Shown: positions 18,250 through 26,954, numbered from the stretch's first letter. The stretch is 64,000 nucleotides of DNA from Bog-473 sp963817735 (GCA_963817735.1 CAWFPP010000026.1:1-64000); one strand, 5' to 3'. Program-made: numbers and translations. The notes: a model not told the origin generated them from the letters alone.

Positions 18250-19659
18250 ATGAGTCCTGACCGCTTGAGCCCGCTGGATGCGTCGTTCCTTCACATCGAG
18301 GACCATGTGTCCCACATGCACATCGCCTCGGTGGCGATCTTCGAGGGACCCCCTCCGCCCTTCGGCGACATCGTGGCCATGGTGGACGCCAAGTTGGACC
18401 TGGTGCCGCGGTACCGCCAGAAGGTCCGCTTCGTGCCTTTCGAGCTCGGGCGTCCTGTCTGGGTCGACGACCCGCACTTCAACATCGAGTACCACCTGCG
18501 TCACACCGCGTTGCCCGCCCCGGGCGGGGAGAGCGAGCTCCGCAAGCTGGTGGGAAGGGTCATGGCGCAACAGCTCGACCGTTCGAAACCACTGTGGGAG
18601 ATCTGGGTGGTCGAGGGCCTCGAGGACGACCGCTGGGCGATGCTGGCCAAGACACACCATGCGTTGGTCGACGGGATCTCCGGCACGGACCTGCTCGCCG
18701 TGATCATGGACCTGAGCCCCGATGCCGTCCGGCCCGAACCGTCGCACTGGACGCCGCGGCCAGAGCCCTCCAGCCTTCAGCTCGTCCTCGACGCTCTTGA
18801 GAACGTCGTGGAGTCGCCCTACGAACAGGTGCGGGCGGCGCGGGCGCAGACGCGGGCGCTCCGGAGGATGGCGGGCTATCTGCTCGACGTGGCCGGCGGG
18901 CTGTTCTCCCTCGGCGGGCTCGTCCGCCCGACCCCGCTCTCCAGCCTCAACGGCCCACTCGGCCCTCATCGGCGCTACGCCTGGGCCACGACTTCGGTGG
19001 ACGACATCAAGCGGGTGCGCAACGCCCTCGGTGGCACCTTCAACGATGTGGTTTTGGCCGGCATCACCAATGGATTCCGCGAGCTCCTGCTCTCGCGCGA
19101 CGAGGACGTGGAGCGCGTCGTGCGCACCCTCGTGCCCGTCTCGGTCCGGCCGCGCGACTCGTCGGGCAAGGCCGTCGGCGACGGTACCTACGAGAACAAG
19201 GTCTCGGCCATGTTCGCCGAGCTCCCGGTCGACATCGACGACCCCGCCCTCCGCCTGCACGTCATCACCGAGCAGATGAAAGGCCTCAAGGACTCCAGCC
19301 AGGCCGTCGCCGGCGAGGCACTCACGTCAATGTCGGGCTTCGCGCCGCCCATGCTCCTCGCGCTCGGGATGCGCCTGGCCACCAGGGCAGGCCAACGCAA
19401 CGTGAACACGGTCACCACGAACGTGCCCGGCCCGCAATTCCCGCTGTACGCGGCGGGTCGACGGATGATCCGGGCCTTTCCGTACGTCCCGCTGGGCGTC
19501 CAGATGCGCCTCGGTATCGCCATCTTCTCGTACGACGGCGAGGTCAACTTCGGGATCACCGGGGACTACGACACCACCCCGGACATCGACGTCCTGGCGG
19601 GTGGGATCGAGGACGGGATGACCCAGATGCTCAAGGTCTGCGAGCAGCCCCCGTCCTGA
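18250..19659 (+). CDS. Wax ester synthase / acyl-CoA:diacylglycerol acyltransferase (WS/DGAT)
   Basis: 469 residues. RLSPLDASFLHIED is the family N-terminus, THHALVDG is the catalytic HHxxxDG motif, and NTVTTNVPGPQFPLY near residue 390 is the second conserved block. It esterifies acyl-CoA with diacylglycerol or fatty alcohol to make storage lipid at the membrane. ATG 18250 follows GGAGGG and matches the family start; ATG 18229 upstream lacks a ribosome site. TAGGCT at 18211-18216 is a plausible -10 giving a short leader. Confidence 0.95.
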   Translation: MSPDRLSPLDASFLHIEDHVSHMHIASVAIFEGPPPPFGDIVAMVDAKLDLVPRYRQKVRFVPFELGRPVWVDDPHFNIEYHLRHTALPAPGGESELRKLVGRVMAQQLDRSKPLWEIWVVEGLEDDRWAMLAKTHHALVDGISGTDLLAVIMDLSPDAVRPEPSHWTPRPEPSSLQLVLDALENVVESPYEQVRAARAQTRALRRMAGYLLDVAGGLFSLGGLVRPTPLSSLNGPLGPHRRYAWATTSVDDIKRVRNALGGTFNDVVLAGITNGFRELLLSRDEDVERVVRTLVPVSVRPRDSSGKAVGDGTYENKVSAMFAELPVDIDDPALRLHVITEQMKGLKDSSQAVAGEALTSMSGFAPPMLLALGMRLATRAGQRNVNTVTTNVPGPQFPLYAAGRRMIRAFPYVPLGVQMRLGIAIFSYDGEVNFGITGDYDTTPDIDVLAGGIEDGMTQMLKVCEQPPS

Positions 19660-19662
19660 CCG

Positions 19663-20157
19663 TCAGCCGTCCCACTCGGCGATGCCGGCCACCTCGTCGG
19701 CGATATAGGCATGCAGGTCACCGACGATGACCTTCTCGACCGAGCGCCCGACGATCGGCACGCGGACCCTCAGGTCGCCTTCGACCTCGACGGTGCAGGT
19801 GCCGGGTCCGCCCTCGCCCTCCGCGAACCGGTAGACCCCGCTGGCGCTCAGCCGGTCGGAATAGTGATCGGGCAGCACGACCCAGGTGGAGCGACCTTCG
19901 GCGAGCAGGATCTCGGTCCGGGTGATCCAGGACATCTTCCCGGGGTCGACCACGGCCCGAACCGCGGGCGACACCGTGCCCGTGAAGGCGAAGCACACTT
20001 CGATGAGGACGCTTTCGGGGCGAACCTCCTGACGGACGACCTTCCGCATTGCGATGTCGTCGCGTTCCGGGCGACCCTCGTAGAACGAGGGCGAGCCGTA
20101 GGCCTCCATGGCGCGGGCCGGCGGCGCGGCGACTGCCTGCCGGACACTGAATTTCAC
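19663..20157 (-). CDS. DUF2505-family START-like protein
   Basis: 164 residues. Features typical of DUF2505 lipid-binding-like proteins: MKFSVRQAVAAPPARAMEAY, then YRFAEGEGGPGTCTVEVEGD and VRVPIVGRSVEKVIV. The fold probably holds a hydrophobic ligand; the exact role is unknown. It starts with GTG overlapping the PPOX stop codon by 4 nt, so it is co-translated with it. The stop lies 3 nt from the convergent WS/DGAT stop. Confidence 0.82.
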   Translation of the reverse strand: MKFSVRQAVAAPPARAMEAYGSPSFYEGRPERDDIAMRKVVRQEVRPESVLIEVCFAFTGTVSPAVRAVVDPGKMSWITRTEILLAEGRSTWVVLPDHYSDRLSASGVYRFAEGEGGPGTCTVEVEGDLRVRVPIVGRSVEKVIVGDLHAYIADEVAGIAEWDG

Positions 20158-20651
20158 GTGGTCGGTCGCGTCGACGGCAGTCCCAACTTGCGGTGGTCCC
20201 AGCTGACGGTCCGCTCGACGTTGAGCTTCACCGCCACGCGTTTGTGCAGCATGATCTCCAAAATTGGCTTCAACTCGTCCGTGTACGGCCCGTTGTACCT
20301 CTCGTAGACGCTGATGCCGAGCTGCCAGAGCCTGTCGGGATCGTCGACGATCTCGGCCTGGCCGACGAGCTCGACGCCGCGCAGCTCCTCGTAGTAGTCG
20401 CCGTCCTCGAAAAGGAGCGTCAGGCGCGGGTCACGGCGGAGGTTCTGGACCTTCTGTGACTTGACCTTCGTCTCCACGGTGACGCAGCCGTCCAGGAACC
20501 CGTACCACATGGCCACGGCGTGGATGGAGCCGTCGTGGGAGATGGAGCACATTGTCATGTTCCGCCTCTCGGCGAGAAAGGCGTCCACCTCGGCAGGCGT
20601 CATCTGTATGGCCTTGCGCTGGTTCACGCCGTGGCCCATGGCCTCGGTCAT
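20154..20651 (-). CDS. PPOX-class FMN/F420-dependent oxidoreductase family protein
   Basis: 165 residues of split-barrel flavin-binding fold. Typical pieces are FLAERRNMTMCSISHDGSIH, AMWYGFLDG, VQNLRRDPRLTLLFEDGD and YEELRGVELVGQAEI. Homologues bind FMN or F420 and reduce diverse substrates, or act as general redox proteins. ATG 20651 has GGGAGGTG 6-7 nt upstream. It is coupled to the DUF2505 gene. Confidence 0.88.
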   Translation of the reverse strand: MTEAMGHGVNQRKAIQMTPAEVDAFLAERRNMTMCSISHDGSIHAVAMWYGFLDGCVTVETKVKSQKVQNLRRDPRLTLLFEDGDYYEELRGVELVGQAEIVDDPDRLWQLGISVYERYNGPYTDELKPILEIMLHKRVAVKLNVERTVSWDHRKLGLPSTRPTT

Positions 20652-21080
20652 TCGGCACCTCCCATTCGTCCGTGCGGCGAGCGTAATCGTCTGAGCAGGG
20701 CCGCAACCTTAAGAGTTCATCTACAGCACACTTGTTGGTTGCAACGGTTTCACGACACGTTTACCTCGGCTTCGTAGCGTGATCGGCGATGGCGACCGTG
20801 GATCGGCAGATGGATCACAGCAGCCGGGAATTTCGTTCCGCTCCTGGCGCCGGGCGTCATCGCGGCCAGGAAGCCCTGGCCGAGGTCATCACGATCCGAC
20901 CGGTGCGCTCACACCGCAACGGGTTCGTCGGGTCGTTGGTCACCATGGCGCGGGTATTCGCCTCCCCGCGTCCTCAGGCGACGCCGGTGCGAACAACCCC
21001 CCGTCCACCGTCGTCGCCTGCCCTTCTCCCGTTCAAGTCGTCCCGAGCCCCCCACGACGCTGCCTGAGCCTGACAACAGC
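20652..21080. other. Intergenic region upstream of the RegX3-like regulator
   Basis: 429 nt. A 92-codon frame at 20789-21067 has no recognisable domain and I do not call it. The left part is less GC-rich and contains the direct repeats listed separately, consistent with a promoter region. Confidence 0.5.
20715..20769 (+). promoter_or_regulatory. PHO-box-like direct repeats
   Basis: GTTCATCTACA (20715-20725), GTTTCACGACA (20747-20757) and GTTTACCTCGG (20759-20769). The last two are spaced 12 nt start to start. They resemble the GTTCAYYY units bound by actinobacterial PhoP/RegX3-type regulators, and a regulator of that family is encoded immediately downstream. The match is imperfect. Confidence 0.3.
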
Positions 21081-21827
21081 GTGGCAATCGCAAACGCACC
21101 GGCGGTGAGCGGCCGGCTCCCTCTGCCCGGCCCGACCCGGGACAACCGACCGTTGGTCCTCGTCGTCGACGACGAGGAGTCGTATCGGCAGGCGCTGGCA
21201 TCGGGGCTGACCCGGGAAGGGTTCACGGTGGAGTCCGCCGGGGACGGGCATGAAGCGCTGCGCCTCTTCCACCGTGTGCACCCGGACCTCGTCTTGCTCG
21301 ACGTCATGCTCCCCGATCAATCCGGGATCGAGATCTGCCAGCAGATGCGGAGCCTCAAGCCCGTGCCGATCATCATGGTGACGGCGCGCGACTCGGAGGT
21401 TGACATCGTGCTGGGACTGGAGCTGGGCGCCAGCGACTACGTCGCCAAGCCCTTCCGGCTGCGGGAGCTCGTCGCCCGCATGCGCGCCGTCCTGCGGCGC
21501 GGGGTGGCCGTGGCCGAGCACCACGAGGAGGTCCTCGCCGTGGGCCCCGTTCGCCTCGATGCGGGCCGCCGCGAGGTCACCGTCGACGAGGTCCCGGTCG
21601 AGCTCTCACGGAAGGAATTCGACCTCTTGGCTCTGCTCATGTCTCACAGCGGCCAAGTGGTGACGCGTGACTGGTGCATCGACCGCCTCTGGTGGGACCA
21701 GGAGCTGACCGACACCCGCACCCTCGACACCCACATCAAGCGACTGCGGCGGAAGGTGGAGCCCGACCCGGCCAACCCCCGCCACCTGGTGACCGTGCGG
21801 GGCGTCGGCTTCCGCTTCGAGGCGTAG
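21081..21827 (+). CDS. OmpR/PhoB-family response regulator, RegX3-like
   Basis: 248 residues. The receiver domain has acidic pocket VVDDEE, phospho-Asp in VLLDVMLPD, and switch residues VTARDS and VAKPF. The winged-helix domain (about 145-248) has LSRKEFDLLALLMSHSGQVV and DTHIKRLRRKVEPDP. The arrangement is that of RegX3, the phosphate-responsive regulator of mycobacteria. No sensor kinase adjoins it, so it is an orphan here. GTG 21081 gives a 25-residue extension before the receiver; a later start is possible. Confidence 0.92.
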   Translation: MAIANAPAVSGRLPLPGPTRDNRPLVLVVDDEESYRQALASGLTREGFTVESAGDGHEALRLFHRVHPDLVLLDVMLPDQSGIEICQQMRSLKPVPIIMVTARDSEVDIVLGLELGASDYVAKPFRLRELVARMRAVLRRGVAVAEHHEEVLAVGPVRLDAGRREVTVDEVPVELSRKEFDLLALLMSHSGQVVTRDWCIDRLWWDQELTDTRTLDTHIKRLRRKVEPDPANPRHLVTVRGVGFRFEA

Positions 21828-21855
21828 CCCCGGGCGGGACACGACGGTTTCGCCC

Positions 21856-21861
21856 TACATT
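21856..21861 (+). promoter_or_regulatory. -10 hexamer TACATT, leaderless promoter of peroxiredoxin
   Basis: TACATT with 6 nt to ATG 21868 and no Shine-Dalgarno. Confidence 0.5.
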
Positions 21862-21867
21862 GGGCGG

Positions 21868-22326
21868 ATGCACAAAGGCGACGTTGTCCCCGATTTCGAA
21901 CTGCCGGACCAGACGGGCACGCCCCGAAAGCTCAGCGCGTTTCTCTCCAACGGGCCCGTGGTCCTGTTCTTCTACCCGGCGGCAATGACCTACGGCTGCA
22001 CCAAGGAGAGCTGTCACTTCCGGGACATGGCCGGCGAGTTCGCCGCCGTCGGCGCCCAACCGGTCGGCATCAGCGCAGACGCCGTCGAGAAGCAGAAGCA
22101 GTTCGACGAGAAGGAGTCCCTCGGCTTCCCGCTGCTCTCCGACTCCGACCGCTCCGTGGCGTCACAGCTGGGCGCCAAGCGCGGCGTGAGCTTCCTGCCG
22201 AACAAGCGGATCACGTTCGTCATCGACACGGACCGGACCATCCTCGACGTCTTCCACACCGAGGTCTCCATGGGTGCGCACGCCGACAAGGCGCTCGCCC
22301 TGCTGAAGGCGCGCTCCGCTGCCTGA
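21868..22326 (+). CDS. bcp: Peroxiredoxin, Bcp/PrxQ type
   Basis: 152 residues. A thiol peroxidase reducing H2O2 and organic peroxides in the cytosol. YGCTKESCHFRD holds the peroxidatic Cys and, five residues on, the resolving Cys of atypical 2-Cys PrxQ. VVLFFYPAAMTYGC corresponds to the active-site loop, though the usual TPGC is YGC here. FLPNKRITFVID is the conserved C-terminal strand. The SDR gene begins 8 nt before its stop. Confidence 0.9.
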   Translation: MHKGDVVPDFELPDQTGTPRKLSAFLSNGPVVLFFYPAAMTYGCTKESCHFRDMAGEFAAVGAQPVGISADAVEKQKQFDEKESLGFPLLSDSDRSVASQLGAKRGVSFLPNKRITFVIDTDRTILDVFHTEVSMGAHADKALALLKARSAA

Positions 22327-23146
22327 CCCGGACCGCACCGTCGTCATCACCGGCGCGGCATCGGGCATCGGCGCTGCCACCGCCACTCGGCTGGCCACAG
22401 CCGGGTGGACCGTCGTCGGCGTGGACAAGGACGAGACCGACATCGTGGCCGACCTCGCCACGCCCGCTGGCCGCCGGGAGGCCGTCGAGAGGGCGATCGA
22501 GCGCAGCGGAGGCGGGCTCGCCGGCATCGTGACGTGTGCCGGGCTCGCCGGCACCCCGGACCGGGCCGGCTCGCTGGTGGCATCGGTGAACTACTTCGGC
22601 ACCGTCGACGTGCTCGAAGGCCTCCGCCCCCACCTCACGCCGGGTGGCGCCGTCGTCGTCATCAGCTCGAACTCGACGACGGTGCAGCCCGCCATCCCCG
22701 CCGACCTCGTCGAGGCCTGCCTGCAACACGACGAGGCACTGAGTGCACAGATCGCCGACGCCCACACCTCCTTGGAGGCCTACCCGGCCTCCAAGCTCGC
22801 CCTGGCCTACTGGGTGCGCCGCAACGCGACCGGAGCGGACTGGGCCGGGGCGGGGCTCCGCCTCAACGCCATCGCCCCCGGCATGATCGACACCCCGATG
22901 GTCGCGGGCATGCGAGCGGACCCCAAGTCAGGCCCACTCCTCGACATGCTGCCCATCCCCGTGGGCCGGCCCGGCCAGCCGGAGGAGATCGCCGCCCTGG
23001 TGGAGCTGCTCCTGGGGCCCGACGGCGCGTTCTTCTGTGGATCGGTCGTCTTCTGTGACGGCGGGAGTGATGCGCTGCTGCGCACGAACGACTGGCCCGC
23101 GGCCTGGGACATCTCGGTGCGCGGCCTCGGTCGGCAGCTTTCCTGA
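22319..23146 (+). CDS. Short-chain dehydrogenase/reductase (apparent CTG start)
   Basis: About 275 residues. The cofactor motif VVITGAASGIGAAT demands a start upstream of 22340, but between the in-frame stop at 22304 and there the only near-cognate codon is CTG 22319, with GAAGG 9 nt upstream. Starting at GTG 22421 would delete the NAD(P)-binding site. The catalytic motif is YPASK in LEAYPASKLALAYW. After it come NAIAPGMIDTPMV and FCGSVVFCDGGSDAL. It resembles 3-alpha-hydroxysteroid-dehydrogenase-like SDRs; the substrate is unknown. It overlaps the peroxiredoxin gene. Confidence 0.82.
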   Translation: MPDPDRTVVITGAASGIGAATATRLATAGWTVVGVDKDETDIVADLATPAGRREAVERAIERSGGGLAGIVTCAGLAGTPDRAGSLVASVNYFGTVDVLEGLRPHLTPGGAVVVISSNSTTVQPAIPADLVEACLQHDEALSAQIADAHTSLEAYPASKLALAYWVRRNATGADWAGAGLRLNAIAPGMIDTPMVAGMRADPKSGPLLDMLPIPVGRPGQPEEIAALVELLLGPDGAFFCGSVVFCDGGSDALLRTNDWPAAWDISVRGLGRQLS

Positions 23147-23184
23147 CCGCGCCACTCCGGTCTCGCGCCGGCCGGCGCCAACCG

Positions 23185-23190
23185 TAGGCT
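23185..23190 (+). promoter_or_regulatory. -10 hexamer TAGGCT, leaderless promoter of the MFS gene
   Basis: TAGGCT, 7 nt spacer, then ATG 23198; no Shine-Dalgarno. Confidence 0.5.
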
Positions 23191-23197
23191 GACGGCC

Positions 23198-24442
23198 ATG
23201 CCGGGCCGGATCCTGGTGGACACCACCCCACTCCGGGAAAGCCGAGACTTCCGCCTTCTCTTCAGCGGTCAGCTCATCTCCGTCATGGGGACGCAGCTGA
23301 CCGTCGTGGCCATCCCCTACCAGGTGTACTCCATGACGCACTCCACGCTGCAGGTGGGGGCGATAAGCCTGGCGCAGCTCTTCCCGTTCCTCGCCGGCGC
23401 CCTCTCCGCCGGGCCCATCGGCGACTCGGCCGACAAACGACGCATCATGATGTGGACCGCAGCGGCCTTGATCTTGACCAGCGGTGCCATGGCAGCCAAC
23501 GCCGCCGTCACCCATCCCTCGTTGGCCGTGCTCTACGTCGTCAGCGCGCTGGCGGCGGGCCTGACAGGGTTTGCCAACACCGCCCGCATGGCGGCCGTGC
23601 CCGGCATGGTCGAGCGGCGTCAGATCCCTGCGGCGGCCGCCATGACGCAGATCGTCTTCCAGCTCGGCGTCATCGTCGGGCCCGCGCTCTCCGGCCTCCT
23701 TCTCGGCATCGGCCTGCCGCTGGTCTACGGGCTCGATGCCGCCTCGTTCGTCGTGGCCGCCATCACCTCGGCCATGCTGCGCCCGATCCCCCCGGCCCAC
23801 CATGCGGGCCTGCTCTCGCCCTGGCAATCCACCAAGGAGGGCCTGCGCTACCTGCGCTCGCGCCAGGCGCTCCAGGGCGTCTACCTGATCGACATCAACG
23901 CCATGGTCTTCGGCATGCCCAGGGCGCTCTTCCCGGCCATGGCGGGCGCCGTGTTCGGGGGCGGCACCATCACGCTGGGGTTCCTGTACGCCGCGCCTGG
24001 CGTGGGCGCGTTGATCGGCGCCGTGACCACGGGCTGGGTCGCCAACCTGCGTCGTCAGGGCTGGGCGGTGATCGTTGCGGTTTCGGTCTGGGGCGCCGCC
24101 ATCGCGCTGTTCGGCTTCACGGACACCCTCTGGGTTGCGCTGGTCCTGCTCGCGGTGGCGGGCTGGGCCGATGTCATTTCGGCCGTCCTGCGCAACACCA
24201 TGCTGCAGAGCTCCATCCCCGAACGCTTCCGCAGCCGGATGTCGTCCATTCAGATGGCCGTCGTCCAGGGCGGGCCGCGTCTCGGTGACATGGAGTCCGG
24301 CACCGTGGCCACACTGACCAGCATCGAGTTCTCGGTCGTCTCGGGCGGCCTCGCCTGCATCGTCGGCGCCGCCGTCATCGGCGCACTGCTGCCGGTCTTC
24401 AGACGCCACGTCGCCGGTGAGATCGACGACGTGCCCGTATGA
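23198..24442 (+). CDS. MFS transporter, EntS-like exporter
   Basis: 414 residues, about 12 TM helices. ESRDFRLLFSGQLISVMGTQ and the loop GPIGDSADKRRIMMW are the characteristic N-terminal features of the EntS/DHA3 exporter subfamily, as are FRSRMSSIQMAVVQGGPRLGD-like residues near the C-terminal half. It probably exports small molecules by proton antiport. The stop codon overlaps the next gene's -10 hexamer. Confidence 0.9.
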   Translation: MPGRILVDTTPLRESRDFRLLFSGQLISVMGTQLTVVAIPYQVYSMTHSTLQVGAISLAQLFPFLAGALSAGPIGDSADKRRIMMWTAAALILTSGAMAANAAVTHPSLAVLYVVSALAAGLTGFANTARMAAVPGMVERRQIPAAAAMTQIVFQLGVIVGPALSGLLLGIGLPLVYGLDAASFVVAAITSAMLRPIPPAHHAGLLSPWQSTKEGLRYLRSRQALQGVYLIDINAMVFGMPRALFPAMAGAVFGGGTITLGFLYAAPGVGALIGAVTTGWVANLRRQGWAVIVAVSVWGAAIALFGFTDTLWVALVLLAVAGWADVISAVLRNTMLQSSIPERFRSRMSSIQMAVVQGGPRLGDMESGTVATLTSIEFSVVSGGLACIVGAAVIGALLPVFRRHVAGEIDDVPV

Positions 24443-24443
24443 T
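24438..24443 (+). promoter_or_regulatory. -10 hexamer TATGAT, leaderless promoter of the PIG-L gene
   Basis: TATGAT overlaps the MFS stop codon, with 6 nt to ATG 24450. Confidence 0.5.
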
Positions 24444-24449
24444 CCCGGC

Positions 24450-25220
24450 ATGGCCACCACATTCGCGGAGCCGACGTGGGGCGAGGTCGACCCCGCCGCG
24501 CTCAGTCGCATCCTTGTCGTCTCGCCGCACTTCGACGACGCCGCCATGGGAGCCGGACATCTCATCGCCAGCTACGACGACTCCACGGTCGTCACCGTGC
24601 TGGCCGGTCGTCCCCCGGCCTACCCGGACGTGCCCTCGGAGTGGGACGCCCTGGGCGGTTTCGTCGCCGGCGACGACATTGTGGCGGTACGCCGTGAGGA
24701 GGACGTCGCCGCCATGGCCGTCCTCGAGTCCTCCTACGAATGGCTCGAATTCTCCGACCACCAGTATCTGGCGCCGCCGGACCGCCCGACCCCGGCCGAG
24801 GTGGCCCCCGTCCTGGCCGCCACCATCGCTGAGCGCAATCCGACCTCGGTGTTCTTCCCCATGGGGCTCGCCAACCCCGACCACGTCATGGTGCACGACG
24901 CCTGCCTCCTGGTACGACAAGAGCAACCGGATCGGGAGTGGTTCTGCTACGAGGACCACGGCTACAAGCATCTGCCCGGGATGCTCGCGTGGCGCGTGGC
25001 CAAGCTGCTGCGCTCCCAGCCGTGGCCGACCCCCGCCATCGTCCCGCACGTGCCCGACGAGGAGCGCAAGCGGCGGGCCATCTGGTGCTACACGTCGCAG
25101 ATCCCGCCGCTCGAGCAGGACCACGCGCTCACCGCCCGCATGGAGGGCCGCGTCCCCGAGCAGTTCTGGCACCTCGCCCCGCCCCCATCGGGCTGGGAGG
25201 GGCTTTCCGACTTCATCTAG
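24450..25220 (+). CDS. PIG-L / LmbE-family N-deacetylase
   Basis: 256 residues. SPHFDDAAMGAG is the zinc-binding HxDD motif (usual form PHPDDE), REEDVAAMAVL is the second conserved block, and LANPDHVMVHDA carries the last zinc His. Relatives deacetylate GlcNAc-inositol (MshB), mycothiol conjugates or antibiotics. The second residue after His is Phe rather than Pro and the final Glu is Ala, so this is a divergent member. A strong hairpin follows. Confidence 0.82.
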   Translation: MATTFAEPTWGEVDPAALSRILVVSPHFDDAAMGAGHLIASYDDSTVVTVLAGRPPAYPDVPSEWDALGGFVAGDDIVAVRREEDVAAMAVLESSYEWLEFSDHQYLAPPDRPTPAEVAPVLAATIAERNPTSVFFPMGLANPDHVMVHDACLLVRQEQPDREWFCYEDHGYKHLPGMLAWRVAKLLRSQPWPTPAIVPHVPDEERKRRAIWCYTSQIPPLEQDHALTARMEGRVPEQFWHLAPPPSGWEGLSDFI

Positions 25221-25233
25221 GCACCGGTCGCGC

Positions 25234-25266
25234 AACGGCCCGCCCGGGGGGGTCGGGCGGGCCGTT
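25234..25266 (+). terminator. Strong GC hairpin, probable terminator
   Basis: AACGGCCCGCCCG (25234-25246) pairs perfectly with CGGGCGGGCCGTT (25254-25266), a 13-bp stem with a 7-nt loop, 14 nt after the PIG-L stop. There is no U-run, as is usual in high-GC actinobacteria. Confidence 0.75.
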
Positions 25267-25464
25267 CCTGGAGCCCCAATTCCGCTGAGGCGCTGTTCGC
25301 TAGTCAGATCGCCGGCGAGAGGGGACCGGCCGATCCCACCGAGCAGATACTGGTCCCGGCCGGCCCCTCGAACAAGCGGTCGGACCAGAGTTCACGCGGC
25401 GGAAACCTCACCGGGCCCGCCCCTCTTCCACCGAAGTCACAACGGAGCCGAAACGGGCCGAACG

Positions 25465-25488
25465 ACCGGTACGTTCAGCCCTACCGGT
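25465..25488. promoter_or_regulatory. Inverted repeat ACCGGTA-N10-TACCGGT, candidate operator
   Basis: Perfect 7-bp arms at 25465-25471 and 25482-25488, about 35 nt before the start of the small gene at 25525. The spacing of 17 nt centre to centre would suit a dimeric regulator. Confidence 0.4.
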
Positions 25489-25524
25489 TCCGCCCGAGGG
25501 CGGCGCACGATTGGTGACGTGGTG

Positions 25525-25833
25525 ATGTACCGAGATCTCCTCACGCAGGCCCTTCGCAAAGGCGAGGCAGGGCGCAGGTCCGACGACCTGCTGCTGGCCG
25601 ACCTCGTCCACTCTCGGGCCAGACTGCAGGCCACGGGTGGGTCGGGCCCTGTCGCGGAGGCACTGGCCCGGGAGCTTTCCTACGACGGCGCCCTGATCCG
25701 GTTGTGTGCATCCCTCGACGTCCGCGCCACGCCCGCCTGGTTCGATTGCCCCCGCCAGGAGCGGGCCCGGCTGGAGCGCGAGCTCAGCCGTCGCGGCATC
25801 CTGCTTCCCGCACCACGGCTCCAGGACGCGTAA
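25525..25833 (+). CDS. Small hypothetical protein
   Basis: 102 residues, no recognised domain. The sequence is Arg/Leu-rich and mostly helical (LLTQALRKGEAGRRSDDLLL, RLERELSRRGILLP). There is a single Cys pair, IRLCASL and FDCPRQ. It starts at ATG 25525 or the adjacent GTG 25522, with no clear ribosome site. Third-position GC preference supports coding. It lies alone between the hairpin and the DNA-repair operon. Confidence 0.5.
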   Translation: MYRDLLTQALRKGEAGRRSDDLLLADLVHSRARLQATGGSGPVAEALARELSYDGALIRLCASLDVRATPAWFDCPRQERARLERELSRRGILLPAPRLQDA

Positions 25834-25926
25834 ACCTCGCCCCTCGCCACCGCACCCCGACGAGGACCCCGTGCCTGGATACGGCCGAGAGGGCTACGCC
25901 CGGGCCAGAGTCAGGCGGCCCCTCGG

Positions 25927-25932
25927 TAGAGT
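25927..25932 (+). promoter_or_regulatory. -10 hexamer TAGAGT, leaderless promoter of the repair operon
   Basis: TAGAGT, 8 nt spacer, GTG 25941. Confidence 0.5.
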
Positions 25933-25940
25933 CCTCTGCG

Positions 25941-26951
25941 GTGCCAGACGACGACGAGCGGACCGTGGATGCGGGCGGGCGCGAGGTACGCGTCTCGCGG
26001 CCCGACAAGATCTACTTCCCCGCCCTCGATGCCACCAAGTTCGACCTGGTGACGTACTACCTCGACATCGGTGCGCACCTCTTGAACACTGCCGGTGGGC
26101 GTCCCGCCATGCTGCAGCGTTTCCCCGACGGAGCGACCGGCAAGTCGTTCTACCAGAAGCGCATCCCCGCCGGCGCGCCCGAGTGGCTGCAGTCGACCAC
26201 CGTCTCGACACCCAACGGGACCACCTCGAACGCGCTCGTGGTCGCCGATATCGCACACGTGGTCTGGGCCGTGAACATCGGCTGTATCGGGCTGCATCTC
26301 TGGCCGTACCTCGCCGCCGATCCGGCGCACGCCGATGAGCTGCGCATCGACCTCGACCCGACCACCGGAATCGGATTCGAGGAGGTGCGCGCCGTTGCCT
26401 TGCTCTGCCGCGACGTGCTCGAGGAGTTCGGCCTGCGCGGCTATCCGAAGACGACGGGGAACAACGGCCTGCACGTGTACCTCCGCCTGCAGCCACATTG
26501 GGACTCGGTGGAGGTACGCGCCGCCGCCGTCGCACTGGCCCGCGAGCTCGAGCGCCGCTTCCCAGACCTCATCACCGCCAACTGGTGGAAGGAGGAGCGC
26601 GGCAGCCGCGTCTTTGTGGACTTCAACCAGAACGCGCCCCACAAGACCGTGTTCGGGGCCTGGTTCGCCCGGCCCCGCACGGGCGGCCAGGTCTCGACCC
26701 CCCTCACATGGGACGAGGTCGAGAACGTGGTCCCCAACGACCTCACCATCCGGACCGTGCCCGAGCTGGTGCGCCGGCGCGGCGACCCCTGGGCCGACAT
26801 CGCCGCCGCGCCGCAGTCGATCGAGCCCCTGCTGGCGCTGGCGGCGCGCGACAAGGAGGACGGCCTGCACGACGCCCCGTGGCCGCCCCAGTACCCGAAG
26901 ATGCCCGACGAGCCGCCCCGCGTGGCCCCGAGCCGGGCCAAGAAGGCCTGA
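25941..26951 (+). CDS. LigD-type DNA polymerase/primase domain protein (LigPol)
   Basis: 336 residues. A stand-alone archaeo-eukaryotic-primase-like polymerase of the kind that fills ends in bacterial non-homologous end joining. SRPDKIYFP is the family start. RIDLDPTTGIGF carries the catalytic DxD, GYPKTTGNNGLHVYL the nucleotide-binding loop, and VFVDFNQNAPHKTVFG the third acidic residue. No ligase or phosphoesterase domain is fused. It is followed 3 nt later by the PHP gene and then a ligase, so the functions of multidomain LigD are spread over an operon. No Ku gene is visible in the window. Confidence 0.93.
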   Translation: MPDDDERTVDAGGREVRVSRPDKIYFPALDATKFDLVTYYLDIGAHLLNTAGGRPAMLQRFPDGATGKSFYQKRIPAGAPEWLQSTTVSTPNGTTSNALVVADIAHVVWAVNIGCIGLHLWPYLAADPAHADELRIDLDPTTGIGFEEVRAVALLCRDVLEEFGLRGYPKTTGNNGLHVYLRLQPHWDSVEVRAAAVALARELERRFPDLITANWWKEERGSRVFVDFNQNAPHKTVFGAWFARPRTGGQVSTPLTWDEVENVVPNDLTIRTVPELVRRRGDPWADIAAAPQSIEPLLALAARDKEDGLHDAPWPPQYPKMPDEPPRVAPSRAKKA

Positions 26952-26954
26952 ACC

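Noticed and set aside
20789..21067. A 92-codon gene upstream of the RegX3-like regulator
   Set aside because: Composition is biased to Arg/Pro/Ser, there is no ribosome site, and nothing is recognisable. It more likely belongs to the promoter and leader region.
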